A stretch of 64,000 nucleotides of DNA from Bin87 sp965204395 (GCA_965204395.1 OZ241987.1:3906001-3970000); one strand, 5' to 3'; numbered from the stretch's first letter, positions 42,771 through 52,677 are shown. Notes: generated from the letters alone by a model not told the origin. Program-made: numbers and translations.

Positions 42771-44810
42771 ATGCTGACCGAAGCGCTGGTCTGGGCGATC
42801 TTCCTGCTGCCCGTCGCGTCATTCCTGCTCATTGGCGGGGTAATCCGTCCGTTGGGTCCGAGCGTGGCCAAGGCTGCGGGTTACCTGACCATAATGGCGT
42901 TGGCCGTTGGGTTTGCATTGTCCCTCTGGCTGCTGCGGTCGTCGGCCCACGACGTCGTGTACGATTTCGCGCCGCACCTCTGGCTAAACTTGGCTCCAGG
43001 GGCGTCGGTGCAGATGGGTCTCCTCCTGGACCCGCTGACGAACGTGATGCTGGTGGTGGTGACGGGCGTCAGCCTGATGGTGCAGATCTACTCCATGGGG
43101 TACATGGACGGCGACGAAAGCTTTGCCCGGTACTACGCCTACATGTCGCTGTTCAGCGCGTCGATGATCGGCTTGGTGCTGGCGTCAAACGTCGTGCAGA
43201 TGTACGTGTTCTGGGAACTGGTGGGGTTGTCGTCGTACCTGCTGATCGGATTCTGGCACGAACGGCCATCCGCGGCGGCCGCCGCCAAAAAGGCGTTCAT
43301 CATCACCCGGATAGGCGACGTCGGTTTCCTGCTGGCGATCATATTCCTGTTCTTCCAGGCAGACACATTCGCGGCGCAGGGACTCAACGCGCTGCACATT
43401 CCCGACATCTGGACGGCGGCTGCACCGATAGCGGCCGGCGGCGCGGGAATCGTTGCGGGCGGAGCGTTGCTTTGGCTGTGCCTGGGGTTGTTCGCGGGCG
43501 CGGCCGGAAAGAGCGGACAATTCCCATTGCATACCTGGCTCCCGGACGCCATGGAAGGCCCGACGCCCGTCAGCGCGCTGATCCACGCGGCGACGATGGT
43601 GGCGGCAGGTGTGTTCCTGGTGGGCCGTTTTTTCCCGGTGTTCTCCGAATCGGAAGGCGCCATGATGGTAGTGGCCTTGATCGGGGCATTCACCGCAGTT
43701 TTCGCCGCAACTATGGGTCTTGCGGCCAACGACATCAAGCGAGTGATGGCTTATTCCACGGTAAGCCAGCTGGGTTACATGATGGCCGCATTGGGTGTGG
43801 GAGCGTACAACGCGGCGCTGTTCCACCTGTTCACCCACGCGTTCTTCAAAGCGCTCCTGTTCTTGGGGGCTGGCAGCGTGAACCACGCGGCGGGCACGTT
43901 CAACATGATGTACATGGGTGGGCTGCGCAAGGCGATGCCGTTCACGTATTGGCTGACGGTGATCGGAGCGCTCAGCCTGGTGGGTATCTTCCCGCTGGCC
44001 GGGTTCTGGAGCAAGGACGAGATACTGCTGGAGGCCTGGCTGGGGACCGGAGCCGTGGAAACCTCCGTGAGCCTATTGGTGTTCATCCTGTTGCTGGTGG
44101 GCGTACTGTTGACGGCGTTCTATTCGTTCCGGATGGTGCACCTGACGTTCCACGGAGAATTCCGAGGCGGTGGCGAGCAAGAGTTACACGATTGCGAAGA
44201 GGCGGGCCAGCCGGCGCCGACGGGGGTATCCCATCACGTCCACCTGGGAGAGTCGCCGTGGTTCATGGTAGGGCCGATGGTCTTCCTGGGCGTGTCGGCA
44301 GTGATTGCGGGTTGGATCGCCAATCCGATCGGGGTCAAGAGCGTGTTCGGCTTGATACCGTCGCACTGGCTTACCGATTACTTTGCCTCGGGTCTGCACG
44401 ACGGCCATCATGCGCCGCCGTTCAGCATCGCCATGGCGGTGATGTCCAACATCGTTGCGCTGGCGGGGATCGGGTTGGCCGTACTGGTGTATGCCTGGCC
44501 GCGTCCATTCACGAATAACGACCCCCTGACCCGAGGGGGCGTGGCGCACACAGTGCTGTCGCAGCGGTATTACCTGGACCACCTCTATGAAGGTGTGATA
44601 GTTGGGCGAGTGTTCTACCGGATCGTGGCAGCCATCACGGACTGGGTGGACCGGAACATTGTTGATGGGATAGTTGGATTGACGGGCTGGATTTCCCGAA
44701 ACATCGGCAGCCTGATCGCGTTGGCGCAAAACGGGCAGGTACAGACGTATCCGTTAATGGCTGCGGCGGGCGGCGTGGTCATCATCGTTCTGTACCTGAT
44801 CTTGGGATAG
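42771..44810 (+). CDS. nuoL: NADH-quinone oxidoreductase subunit L (NuoL)
   Basis: A 679-residue proton-pumping antiporter-like subunit with about 16 helices. YYAYMSLFSASMIGLVLASNVVQMYVFWELVGLSSYLLIGFW, KSGQFPLHTWLPDAMEGPTPVSALIHAATMVAAGVFL and SVSQLGYMMAALG-type segments (STVSQLGYMM) are signature motifs with the key Lys and Glu residues. The long lateral helix lies in the C-terminal 80 residues. Follows the DUF2007 gene by 13 bases. Confidence 0.95.
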   Translation: MLTEALVWAIFLLPVASFLLIGGVIRPLGPSVAKAAGYLTIMALAVGFALSLWLLRSSAHDVVYDFAPHLWLNLAPGASVQMGLLLDPLTNVMLVVVTGVSLMVQIYSMGYMDGDESFARYYAYMSLFSASMIGLVLASNVVQMYVFWELVGLSSYLLIGFWHERPSAAAAAKKAFIITRIGDVGFLLAIIFLFFQADTFAAQGLNALHIPDIWTAAAPIAAGGAGIVAGGALLWLCLGLFAGAAGKSGQFPLHTWLPDAMEGPTPVSALIHAATMVAAGVFLVGRFFPVFSESEGAMMVVALIGAFTAVFAATMGLAANDIKRVMAYSTVSQLGYMMAALGVGAYNAALFHLFTHAFFKALLFLGAGSVNHAAGTFNMMYMGGLRKAMPFTYWLTVIGALSLVGIFPLAGFWSKDEILLEAWLGTGAVETSVSLLVFILLLVGVLLTAFYSFRMVHLTFHGEFRGGGEQELHDCEEAGQPAPTGVSHHVHLGESPWFMVGPMVFLGVSAVIAGWIANPIGVKSVFGLIPSHWLTDYFASGLHDGHHAPPFSIAMAVMSNIVALAGIGLAVLVYAWPRPFTNNDPLTRGGVAHTVLSQRYYLDHLYEGVIVGRVFYRIVAAITDWVDRNIVDGIVGLTGWISRNIGSLIALAQNGQVQTYPLMAAAGGVVIIVLYLILG

Positions 44811-44813
44811 CGG

Positions 44814-46355
44814 ATGATGCCGACCGGATTTAATGGACTGCTGACAGCCACGGTGTTCTTGCCGGCGGTGGCGGCGCTGCTATTGGCGCTCGGCATGTTG
44901 CGCAACGATCGCGCGATCAGGTGGTACGCCGGCGCAGTGGCGTTGGCCGACCTCGTGCTGTCGGTGATCGTGTTCGTGCTGTTCACGCCGGGCGGCGACC
45001 GTTTCCAGTTGGTGGACCGGATCGACTGGATCGACACCGGAACCGTGCAGGCGAGTTACCTGCTAGGCGTGGACGGGATCAGCGCGCCGCTGGTGATGCT
45101 CACCGGATTGCTCGGGCTGTGCGCGGTGTTCGTATCGTTCCACATCCACGACCGCGTCAAGGAATACTTCATCTGGCTGTTCGTACTGCAAACAGCGGTG
45201 ATGGGCGTCTTCACGTCGCTGGACTTCCTGCTGTTCTTCCTGTTCTGGGAAATTGAACTGGTGCCCATGTACTTGCTCATTTCGACCTGGGGAACCGGAC
45301 GGCGTGAATACTCGGCGATGAAGTTTTTGATCTTCACGATCCTTGGATCAGCCTTCATGCTGGTTGCCATCGTGGCGGTGTTCGTCAGTTCAGGAGTGGG
45401 CAGCTTCGACATGACGCGGCTGCTGGAGCCCGGCGGAGCGCTGGACGCGTCGCGGGCAGCGCTGCCGATGGGCGTCCTGTTCTGGCTGTTTTTCATTGCT
45501 TTTGCGGTGAAATTGCCGACGTGGCCGGTGCACACCTGGTTGCCCGACGCGCATACGGACGCACCGACGGCCGGCAGCGTCATGCTGGCCGGCGTGATGC
45601 TAAAGATGGGCGGATACGGGTTACTGAGGGTGAACGCCGGGATGTTCCCGGAGCAACTCGCCAACTTTGCGTTGCCCATCGTGGCATTGGGGGTGGTGAG
45701 CGTACTTTACGGAGCCGTGGTGACGCTACGCCAGACTGACCTTAAACGGTTGATTGCGTATTCCAGTGTAAGCCACATGGGTCTGGTGTTGGTGGGAATC
45801 GGTTCCGTCGCGGTGATCGGGGGAACACTCACAGATGCGGGGCTAACGGGCGCGGCCATGCAGTTATTCACGCACGGGACGATAACGGGTTTGCTGTTCG
45901 TGGCGGTGGGGATCCTTTACGAGAAAACGCATACTCGAAATATAGGTGATCTTGGAGGGCTGGCGAACCGGATGCCCATCCTGGCCGGCGCGTTCCTGAT
46001 CGCCGGCGCCGCGTCGTTGGGACTGCCGGCCATGAGCGGGTTCGTGTCCGAGCTGCTGGTATTCTTTGGCGGGTTCCGGGCGTTCCCGGCGTTGACCATC
46101 CTGGCGGTGCTGGGAATCATCTTGGCGGCGGGGTACATCCTGTGGATGATCCAACGGACGATGTTCGGACCGCGGCCGGCGCGTTGGGACGGGCTGACAG
46201 ACGCGTCCATGGTGGACGCGGTGCCGGTGGCGCTGCTGGTGATCAGCATATTCGCGGTTGGCATCTACCCGGCATGGCTGACTGACGTATTCAGGGACGG
46301 TCTGGAGCCGATAGTGAACAGCTACAACCTGGGTCTCGCGAGCGTGGGACGCTAG
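44814..46355 (+). CDS. nuoM: NADH-quinone oxidoreductase subunit M (NuoM)
   Basis: A 513-residue antiporter-like subunit with about 14 helices. YFIWLFVLQTAVMGVFTSLDFLLFFLFWEIELVPMYLLIS contains the key Glu; FAVKLPTWPVHTWLPDAHTDAPTAGSVMLAGVMLKMGGYG has the conserved Lys and His. It starts 3 bases after nuoL (two ATGs, 44814 and 44817). Standard size. Confidence 0.95.
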   Translation: MMPTGFNGLLTATVFLPAVAALLLALGMLRNDRAIRWYAGAVALADLVLSVIVFVLFTPGGDRFQLVDRIDWIDTGTVQASYLLGVDGISAPLVMLTGLLGLCAVFVSFHIHDRVKEYFIWLFVLQTAVMGVFTSLDFLLFFLFWEIELVPMYLLISTWGTGRREYSAMKFLIFTILGSAFMLVAIVAVFVSSGVGSFDMTRLLEPGGALDASRAALPMGVLFWLFFIAFAVKLPTWPVHTWLPDAHTDAPTAGSVMLAGVMLKMGGYGLLRVNAGMFPEQLANFALPIVALGVVSVLYGAVVTLRQTDLKRLIAYSSVSHMGLVLVGIGSVAVIGGTLTDAGLTGAAMQLFTHGTITGLLFVAVGILYEKTHTRNIGDLGGLANRMPILAGAFLIAGAASLGLPAMSGFVSELLVFFGGFRAFPALTILAVLGIILAAGYILWMIQRTMFGPRPARWDGLTDASMVDAVPVALLVISIFAVGIYPAWLTDVFRDGLEPIVNSYNLGLASVGR

Positions 46356-46357
46356 AC

Positions 46358-47863
46358 ATGACCGTTTACGACCTCTACCTGATTGGTCCGCAACTGGCGA
46401 TGGCGGCATTGGCGATGCTGGTCATCGTCGTGGACCTGATCACGCGGCGCACGGGCTTGCTGGTGGGGCTGTCGTTCTTCGGCTTGGCGGCGCCGGCAGC
46501 CTTGAGCGCGTGGCAAGTCGCCGAGCTAACCGGGTCCGGCCAGAGCCAATTGACGGCGGAAGGATCGGTGGTCCTCTACACGCTGTCCATCGACAAATTC
46601 TCGCTGTTCTTCAACTTCCTGATCTTGGCGGCCGTGGGGCTAGTGGTACTGGTCTCGACGGACTACGTGCGGAGGATGGAGCGACTGCAAGGCGAGTTTT
46701 TCGGGCTGATGCTGCTGTCGGCCACGGGCATGATGTTGCTGGTTTCGGCGCACGAGCTGATCACCATGTACATCGCGCTGGAACTCACGACGCTGCCCTT
46801 GGCGGCGTTGGCCGCGTTCCTCCCCAACGGGCGGTCGAGCGAGGCGGGAATGAAATTCCTGATCATCGGCGCTTTGAGCAGCGCGCTGATGCTGTATGGA
46901 ATGGCGTTGATATACGGGTTCACCGGGAGCACGCGCTTGGATGAAATCGCGGCGGCATTGTCCACAGGTGCGTCGGCAGGAGTATTCCCCTTCGGGAGCA
47001 TGGCGTTGTTGCTGGCGATTGTGCTCTTGCTCGTCGGTTTCGGGTTCAAGATGTCGGCGGCCCCGTTCCAGATGTGGGTGCCTGATGTGTATGAGGGAGC
47101 GCCGACTCCGATGGTGGCGTTCCTGTCGGTAGCGAGCAAGGCGGCGGCGTTCGGGCTGGTGCTGCGGGTCTTCTACATAGGATTCGAAGCGCTGGAAGGA
47201 GACTGGTGGGTATTGCTTGCCGGGCTGGCTGCCCTCTCCATGACCATCGGCAACCTGGTGGCGATCGCCCAACGTAACATCAAGAGGATGTTCGGCTACA
47301 GCACGGTCGCGCACGCCGGCTACATCCTGGTCGGGGTGGCGGCGGTGGCTTACGCCGGCGACATCGCGGTCGGGCCGAGCAGTGTGTTGTTCTACCTGGC
47401 AGCCTACACGGCGGCCAACCTGACGGCGTTCTTCGCCATTGTGTGCATTGGCAATCGAATCAACAGCGACGAGATTTACGATTACTCAGGCATGCTGCGA
47501 CGTGCGCCTTTCCTGGCGATCACCCTTGCCTTGGCCTTGATCGCTCTGATCGGAGTGCCGCCAACCGGGATATTCATTGCAAAGATCTACGTATTCGCGG
47601 CGGCCATCAACACCGGCGAATCGTTGATGACATGGCTGGTAATAATCGGCATCGTTAACAGCGTGGTGTCGGCCTACTACTACCTGCGGGTGATCAAGGT
47701 CATGTTCCTGCAGACGCCGATCCACACCGAGCGAGTCGGGGCATCGTGGCCGGCTAACGTGGCATTGGGCGTGGCAACTCTGGCGCTGGTGTGGCTGGGG
47801 GTAGCTCCGGCAACGCTGCTTGGGGCGGCGGAACGCGCGGTGTCCGTCCTGGCGGGCGGCTAG
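46358..47863 (+). CDS. nuoN: NADH-quinone oxidoreductase subunit N (NuoN)
   Basis: A 501-residue antiporter-like subunit with about 14 helices, last gene of complex I. MYIALELTTLPLAALAAFLPNGRSSEAGMKFLIIGALSSALMLYG and FKMSAAPFQMWVPDVYEGAPTPMVAFLSVASKAAAFGL are the NuoN signatures with the conserved Lys residues. Two bases separate it from nuoM. Seven bases further the NAD kinase begins, so the transcript continues. Confidence 0.95.
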   Translation: MTVYDLYLIGPQLAMAALAMLVIVVDLITRRTGLLVGLSFFGLAAPAALSAWQVAELTGSGQSQLTAEGSVVLYTLSIDKFSLFFNFLILAAVGLVVLVSTDYVRRMERLQGEFFGLMLLSATGMMLLVSAHELITMYIALELTTLPLAALAAFLPNGRSSEAGMKFLIIGALSSALMLYGMALIYGFTGSTRLDEIAAALSTGASAGVFPFGSMALLLAIVLLLVGFGFKMSAAPFQMWVPDVYEGAPTPMVAFLSVASKAAAFGLVLRVFYIGFEALEGDWWVLLAGLAALSMTIGNLVAIAQRNIKRMFGYSTVAHAGYILVGVAAVAYAGDIAVGPSSVLFYLAAYTAANLTAFFAIVCIGNRINSDEIYDYSGMLRRAPFLAITLALALIALIGVPPTGIFIAKIYVFAAAINTGESLMTWLVIIGIVNSVVSAYYYLRVIKVMFLQTPIHTERVGASWPANVALGVATLALVWLGVAPATLLGAAERAVSVLAGG

Positions 47864-47869
47864 GCCACC

Positions 47870-48727
47870 ATGAAAACCGTCGGCATCGCTTACAACGACT
47901 TGATCCCGGAGGCCCTGGATCTGGCTCACGCCATCGTCGGCGAGTTGAATCTGGGAGCGAACAGCTGGATCCTCCGCGCCGAGGACGCCGGCGATATCAG
48001 CGAACGCGCGCGAGACACCGACCTGGTGATCACGATCGGAGGGGATGGCACGATCCTGCGCGTGAATCGCGCGGTTGCCCCGATGGGAATACCCCTGCTG
48101 GGCATCAACATGGGCCGTTTGGGCTTCATGACGGAATTGACGGTGCCCGGCGTGATGGAGCAATTGCCCCGTTACCTGAACGGCGACGTCAGGGTATCTG
48201 AACACAGCATGCTGAAAGCGGAAGTCCACCGGCGCGACCCCGAAGTAACGGAGCCCCCGGCTCCGCAGGGTCCATATCACGCGTTGAACGACGTTGTGCT
48301 GTCCCGGAGCCGAGTGTCGCGGGTGATAACGGTGCGGGCGGTCATAGACGGCGCGGATGTGTCCACTTTTCGGGCGGATGGAGTGATACTCGCCACGGCC
48401 ACCGGCAGCACCGGCTACAGTTTCGCGGCGGGTGGCCCCATCATCGATCCCTTGTCCGACGATCTGGTGTTGACCCCGCTGGCATCGCACGTAGGTTTGA
48501 CCACTCCGCTGGTGTTGAGTCCCACGAGCAGCGTCGATTTCCACCTGGAGGGATCGCAGGAGGCCATCATCAGCGTGGATGGTTTCGAAAATCACCCTAT
48601 AGAGCCAGGTGATTGGGTCAGGATTACGCACAGCCCGTACCGGGCGCGTTTCCTGCGTGCCAACGAGCCGAACTACTTCTGGGCGACCCTCACGCGACGG
48701 TTGGGTTTCAGTTTTCAGGGAAGGTAA
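47870..48727 (+). CDS. nadK: NAD kinase
   Basis: A 285-residue enzyme that phosphorylates NAD to NADP. The nucleotide motif VITIGGDGTILRVNR (GGDG) and ATATGSTGYSFAAGGPI are the diagnostic sequences, together with DGVILATATGST for NAD binding. It sits immediately after nuoN, linking NAD/NADP supply to the respiratory operon. Start ATG 47870 has no clear ribosome box of its own; coupling from nuoN is likely. Confidence 0.95.
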   Translation: MKTVGIAYNDLIPEALDLAHAIVGELNLGANSWILRAEDAGDISERARDTDLVITIGGDGTILRVNRAVAPMGIPLLGINMGRLGFMTELTVPGVMEQLPRYLNGDVRVSEHSMLKAEVHRRDPEVTEPPAPQGPYHALNDVVLSRSRVSRVITVRAVIDGADVSTFRADGVILATATGSTGYSFAAGGPIIDPLSDDLVLTPLASHVGLTTPLVLSPTSSVDFHLEGSQEAIISVDGFENHPIEPGDWVRITHSPYRARFLRANEPNYFWATLTRRLGFSFQGR

Positions 48728-48734
48728 GGCGCTT

Positions 48735-49280
48735 TTGACCACCGATGCCAACAACGAACCGACCATCGCCTCCCGTTCGGTGTTCAACGGGCGCATCATT
48801 GACGTGCGCGTGGACACAATCCGGTTGCCCAACGGGAGAGAGACGACCCGGGAGATAGTGGACCACGCGCCGTCGATCTGCGTGGTGCCCGTGGACGCAG
48901 ACGGCAACGTGCTGTTGGTGCGTCAATACCGCAAGCCCACCGAGAGTTTTCTCCTGGAAGTGCCGGCGGGAGGAATCGAGGAGGGCGAAGAACCCGAGGA
49001 GTCCACGCGACGCGAGTTGCAGGAAGAGATCGGGCACACGGCTGCGGAATTGACGAAGCTGACGGCATTCTGGCTGGCGCCGGGCTGGGCATCGGAGTAC
49101 ATGCACGTGTTTCTGGCGACGGGTCTGACGCCCGCGGTGCTGGATTCGGACGAGGATGAATTTATTGACGTTGTAACGGTTCCGCTGTCGGAGGCTCCGA
49201 ACCTGATCGCCAATGGATCAATCCAAGACGCGAAGAGCGTGGCCGCCCTGCTGCTGGCTATGCGGGCCCTAGGACGGTAA
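48735..49280 (+). CDS. Nudix hydrolase, ADP-ribose pyrophosphatase-like (first copy)
   Basis: A 181-residue Nudix enzyme. The Nudix box GGIEEGEEPEESTRRELQEEIG is intact, with the catalytic REL-EE-G glutamates. The upstream beta domain (VFNGRIIDVRVDTIRLPNGRETTREIVDHAP) fits ADP-ribose pyrophosphatase (NudF-like), which splits ADP-ribose to AMP and ribose-5-phosphate. Start is TTG 48735, 7 bases after the NAD kinase stop, with AAGG nearby. A paralogue follows directly. Confidence 0.88.
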   Translation: MTTDANNEPTIASRSVFNGRIIDVRVDTIRLPNGRETTREIVDHAPSICVVPVDADGNVLLVRQYRKPTESFLLEVPAGGIEEGEEPEESTRRELQEEIGHTAAELTKLTAFWLAPGWASEYMHVFLATGLTPAVLDSDEDEFIDVVTVPLSEAPNLIANGSIQDAKSVAALLLAMRALGR

Positions 49281-49282
49281 GG

Positions 49283-49849
49283 TTGGCGACGACAGGCCGA
49301 GAACCTTCCAACCTGCGGGAAGAGCCTACCATCGCCGAAGCCACGGCGTATCAGGGAGACTTGGTTAAGGTCAGGGTGGCGACCGTTTCCCTGCCCAATG
49401 GGCGGGAAATCACTCGGGAGATTGTTGATCATCCGTATTCGGTTTGCATAGTGCCTGTCGATTCCAACGGCAGCGTCTTGCTGGTACGCCAGTTTCGCAA
49501 AGCAGTGGAATCATTTCTGCTGGAAGCGCCGGCGGGGAAAATGGAACTGGGAGAGGATCCGGAAGCCACCGCATTGCGTGAGTTACAAGAGGAAATCGGA
49601 CAGAAGGCAGGAAGCCTGGAATCCTTGGGGAGATTTTTCGTCGCGCCCGGATGGTGCACGCAGATGATTCACGCGTACCTTGCGAGGGACCTGGAGCCGG
49701 CCCGACTGGCCGCTGATGAGGACGAGTTCATAGAGGTGGTGCGGACGCCGCTGAGCGAAATTCCGGGCCTGATCGCCGATGGAACGATAAGAGATGCCAA
49801 GAGCGTGGCTTCGCTGTTGCTAGCCATGCGTATCTTGGGGGATAATTAG
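49283..49849 (+). CDS. Nudix hydrolase, ADP-ribose pyrophosphatase-like (second copy)
   Basis: A 188-residue paralogue of the preceding protein; both share VDHP/APSxCxVPVD, VLLVRQFRK, SFLLExPAG and DxKSVASLLLAM. The Nudix box is GKMELGEDPEATALRELQEEIG, complete. Start TTG 49283 is 2 bases after the first copy's stop, so the two are tandem duplicates in one operon with NAD kinase. A role in ADP-ribose or NADH breakdown is likely. Confidence 0.88.
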   Translation: MATTGREPSNLREEPTIAEATAYQGDLVKVRVATVSLPNGREITREIVDHPYSVCIVPVDSNGSVLLVRQFRKAVESFLLEAPAGKMELGEDPEATALRELQEEIGQKAGSLESLGRFFVAPGWCTQMIHAYLARDLEPARLAADEDEFIEVVRTPLSEIPGLIADGTIRDAKSVASLLLAMRILGDN

Positions 49850-49931
49850 CGACCGAAACTAGGCGCGCCGCTAGACCGTTCTTGCGCCACACGTAGCCGG
49901 ATTGTCGTTATCCGGTCGGAGGAAATCACAA

Positions 49932-51620
49932 ATGCCAGAGGATTTGCAACACGACGTGTTGGTCGTTGGCGCTGGCTTGGCCGGCATGCGGGCGGCTATC
50001 GCGGCGCGGGCCGGGGGCGCTGACACCGCGATAATCAGCAAGGTCCATCCGGTTCGCAGCCACTCTAACGCGGCGCAGGGCGGGATCAACGCGGCGCTGC
50101 TGGACCGCGGGGACGACTGGGAAGACCACGCCTACGATACCATCAAGGGCAGCGACTTTCTTGGCGACCAGGATGCCATCGAAGTGATGTGCCGGCAGGC
50201 CGGAGCATCACTGATCGACATGGAGCACATGGGCGTCACGTTCAACCGTGACGACGAGGGCAGGCTTGGCACTCGCGCATTCGGTGGGCAGCGTAGAGCG
50301 CGGACCTTCTTCGTGGGGGACTTCACCGGTCAGGCATTGCTTCACGTGATGTTTGAGCAGTTGATCAAGTCCGGCGTGCGACGTTACGAGGAATGGTTCG
50401 TAACGTCGCTGATCATGGAAGACGGCCGCGCCGCCGGCGTTATCGCCATGGAGATCCGGACGGGCGAGTTGAGCGTGATCCGCGCGAAGACCGTCATTTT
50501 CGCAACTGGTGGTTGCGGACGACTGTTTGAACCGAGCACCAACGCGCTCATCGTCACGGGCGACGGGATGGGGTTGATATACAACGCCGGCGGCCAACTC
50601 ATGGACATGGAGATGGTGCAGTACCATCCGACCACGTTGGCCGGTAGCGGCGTTCTGATCTCAGAGGCGGCGCGCGGCGAAGGGGCGTACCTACGGGATA
50701 AGGACGGCAATCGCTTTATGGAGAAGTACGCTCCCAACATGATGGAGCTGGCTTCCCGCGACGTCGTGTCCCGAGCCGAGCAGACTGAAATCAACGCGGG
50801 CAACGGAGTGGACGGTTGCGTGTACCTGGACTGCACGCATCTGGGTGAAGCCCTGATCTTGGAAAAGCTGAGCCAGATCCGAGAGATCGGAATCGACCTA
50901 GCCGGCGCCGATATGATCCGGGAGCCGATTCCGATCCGCCCGGGGATGCATTACATAATGGGCGGAATCAAGACCGACGTGAACGGACTGACGAACCTGA
51001 GCGGAGTTTACGCGGCCGGCGAGTGCGCCAACGTGAGCGTGCATGGCGGGAATCGGTTGGGAGCCAACTCGCTGCTGGACACCATCGTGTTCGGCGAACG
51101 GGCCGGCAACCATGCGTCCGACGCCGTGCGTACCATGGGATTCGCTGACTTCGACACGCACGACGCCCTGTCGCGGGAACGGCGACGCATCCAGGAAATG
51201 TTGGACCGGCCGCAGAACGGCGACCGCTGGGGCTCCATTCGTAGGGATATGGGCGAGTCCATGAACCGCAACGTCGCCGTGTTCCGCAACGAGGAAGGGA
51301 TCCAGGAAACGCTGGGCGACCTGCACGATTTGCGCCGCCGGTACGAGAACGTGCCGGTGCAGAACAAGGGCAAAACATTCAACACCGACCTGATTTTCGC
51401 GTTGGAGTTGGGCTACATGCTGGACTGCGCAGACACCATCGCGGTGGGCGCTCTGGAGCGTAGGGAAAGTCGGGGCGCGCAATTCCGCGTCGACTATCCA
51501 GACCGCAATGACGAGGAGTGGCTGCACCACATCGTGCTGACTCAGGGGGAGGGCGGACCCGAGATTTCCGAGTTGCCCGTAGTCATCACGCAGTGGACGC
51601 CTGAAGAGAGGAAATACTAG
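49932..51620 (+). CDS. sdhA: Succinate dehydrogenase / fumarate reductase flavoprotein subunit SdhA
   Basis: A 562-residue flavoprotein that oxidises succinate. VVGAGLAGMRAAI (FAD), RSHSNAAQGGINAAL (covalent FAD His), MVQYHPTTL and NVSVHGGNRLGANSLLDTIVFG are present with the catalytic Arg and His. ATG 49932 is chosen because GGAGG lies about 10 bases upstream; the open frame begins 30 bases earlier. It is the first of sdhA-sdhB-sdhE, with 3 bases to sdhB. A role as fumarate reductase is possible. Confidence 0.96.
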   Translation: MPEDLQHDVLVVGAGLAGMRAAIAARAGGADTAIISKVHPVRSHSNAAQGGINAALLDRGDDWEDHAYDTIKGSDFLGDQDAIEVMCRQAGASLIDMEHMGVTFNRDDEGRLGTRAFGGQRRARTFFVGDFTGQALLHVMFEQLIKSGVRRYEEWFVTSLIMEDGRAAGVIAMEIRTGELSVIRAKTVIFATGGCGRLFEPSTNALIVTGDGMGLIYNAGGQLMDMEMVQYHPTTLAGSGVLISEAARGEGAYLRDKDGNRFMEKYAPNMMELASRDVVSRAEQTEINAGNGVDGCVYLDCTHLGEALILEKLSQIREIGIDLAGADMIREPIPIRPGMHYIMGGIKTDVNGLTNLSGVYAAGECANVSVHGGNRLGANSLLDTIVFGERAGNHASDAVRTMGFADFDTHDALSRERRRIQEMLDRPQNGDRWGSIRRDMGESMNRNVAVFRNEEGIQETLGDLHDLRRRYENVPVQNKGKTFNTDLIFALELGYMLDCADTIAVGALERRESRGAQFRVDYPDRNDEEWLHHIVLTQGEGGPEISELPVVITQWTPEERKY

Positions 51621-51623
51621 GAC

Positions 51624-52631
51624 ATGGACGTCACGATCAGGGTAAGACGACAGGACCCGGACGCGGCCGACGAGCGCCGTCTGCCGTACTGGCAAGACTA
51701 TCCGGTTACCATCGCCGACAACGCCACGGTGCTGGATGCTTTGATCCAGATTCGCGAGGACGACGACGGCACGCTTTCGCTGCGGTGCTCATGCCGGAGC
51801 GCGATCTGCGGTTCGTGCGCCATGCGGATCAACGGGCACGCCGGTTTGGCGTGCAAGACCATCGCCAACACCGCAGTTCAGGATGGAGTGATCACGGTCG
51901 AGCCCGCGGGCGTGATGCCGGTGGTCAAGGACCTGGTGGTCAATTTCGATCTCTTTTGGGACAAAATCGAAGCCGTTGACCCCTACCTGAAACACATGGG
52001 GCGGGAACCGGAAGGCGAGTACATCGTCTCCAACGACGCCATGCTGCACCTGTCGGGAGTTACCGCGTGCATCATGTGCGGGGCATGCGTGTCAGACTGC
52101 ACGGTGCTGGAAATCGACCCGACGTTCCTGGGCCCGGCGGCATTGGCAAAGGCGTACCGTTTCACGGCTGACCCACGAGACGGTGATGCCGAGGGCGTCT
52201 CCATGGAGCGGCTGTGGGCGTTGAGCGAGCCGACCGGCATTTGGGACTGCACGCGCTGCAACGAATGCGTGCAGGCTTGTCCCAAGGGCGTGGCGCCGAT
52301 GGATCGCATCATGGCGATGCGCGAGCAGGCGATTCAAGCCGGCTACGACAACAACAACGGGGCCAGGCATACCGACGCGTTCACGGAATCGGTGGGCCAC
52401 AGTGGGCGATTGGATGAACTACGATTGCCCATCAAGTCGGTCGGCATGATGAACCTGCCTGCGTTGATGGACTATATGCCGGTGGCGTTCCGAGCGATGC
52501 GGCGAGGCAAGATGCCGCCGATCGCTCACAAAAACGTGGAGAACGTAGAAGCGGTACGCCGCATATTCGAGAGGACGCAACCCAAACCCGCCGCCGCTCC
52601 GCAGGTAAGCAACAACTCTCCGTTCGGCTAA
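51624..52631 (+). CDS. sdhB: Succinate dehydrogenase iron-sulfur subunit SdhB (type E-like)
   Basis: A 335-residue, three-cluster protein. The [2Fe-2S] ligands are C55, C57 (or C62), C65 and C77. The second cluster CxxCxxCxxxC is at C149, C152, C155, C159. At C209, C212, C215, C219 the usual [3Fe-4S] site has an additional Cys212 where classical SdhB has Ile/Val, so it should hold [4Fe-4S]. The C-terminal 100 residues are longer than in E. coli. It is followed by sdhE and not by membrane anchor genes. Confidence 0.93.
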   Translation: MDVTIRVRRQDPDAADERRLPYWQDYPVTIADNATVLDALIQIREDDDGTLSLRCSCRSAICGSCAMRINGHAGLACKTIANTAVQDGVITVEPAGVMPVVKDLVVNFDLFWDKIEAVDPYLKHMGREPEGEYIVSNDAMLHLSGVTACIMCGACVSDCTVLEIDPTFLGPAALAKAYRFTADPRDGDAEGVSMERLWALSEPTGIWDCTRCNECVQACPKGVAPMDRIMAMREQAIQAGYDNNNGARHTDAFTESVGHSGRLDELRLPIKSVGMMNLPALMDYMPVAFRAMRRGKMPPIAHKNVENVEAVRRIFERTQPKPAAAPQVSNNSPFG

Positions 52632-52677
52632 CGGCCCGGGTTTCTGAATGCGTAAAGGTAGTGCCGGTGCCGACAAG

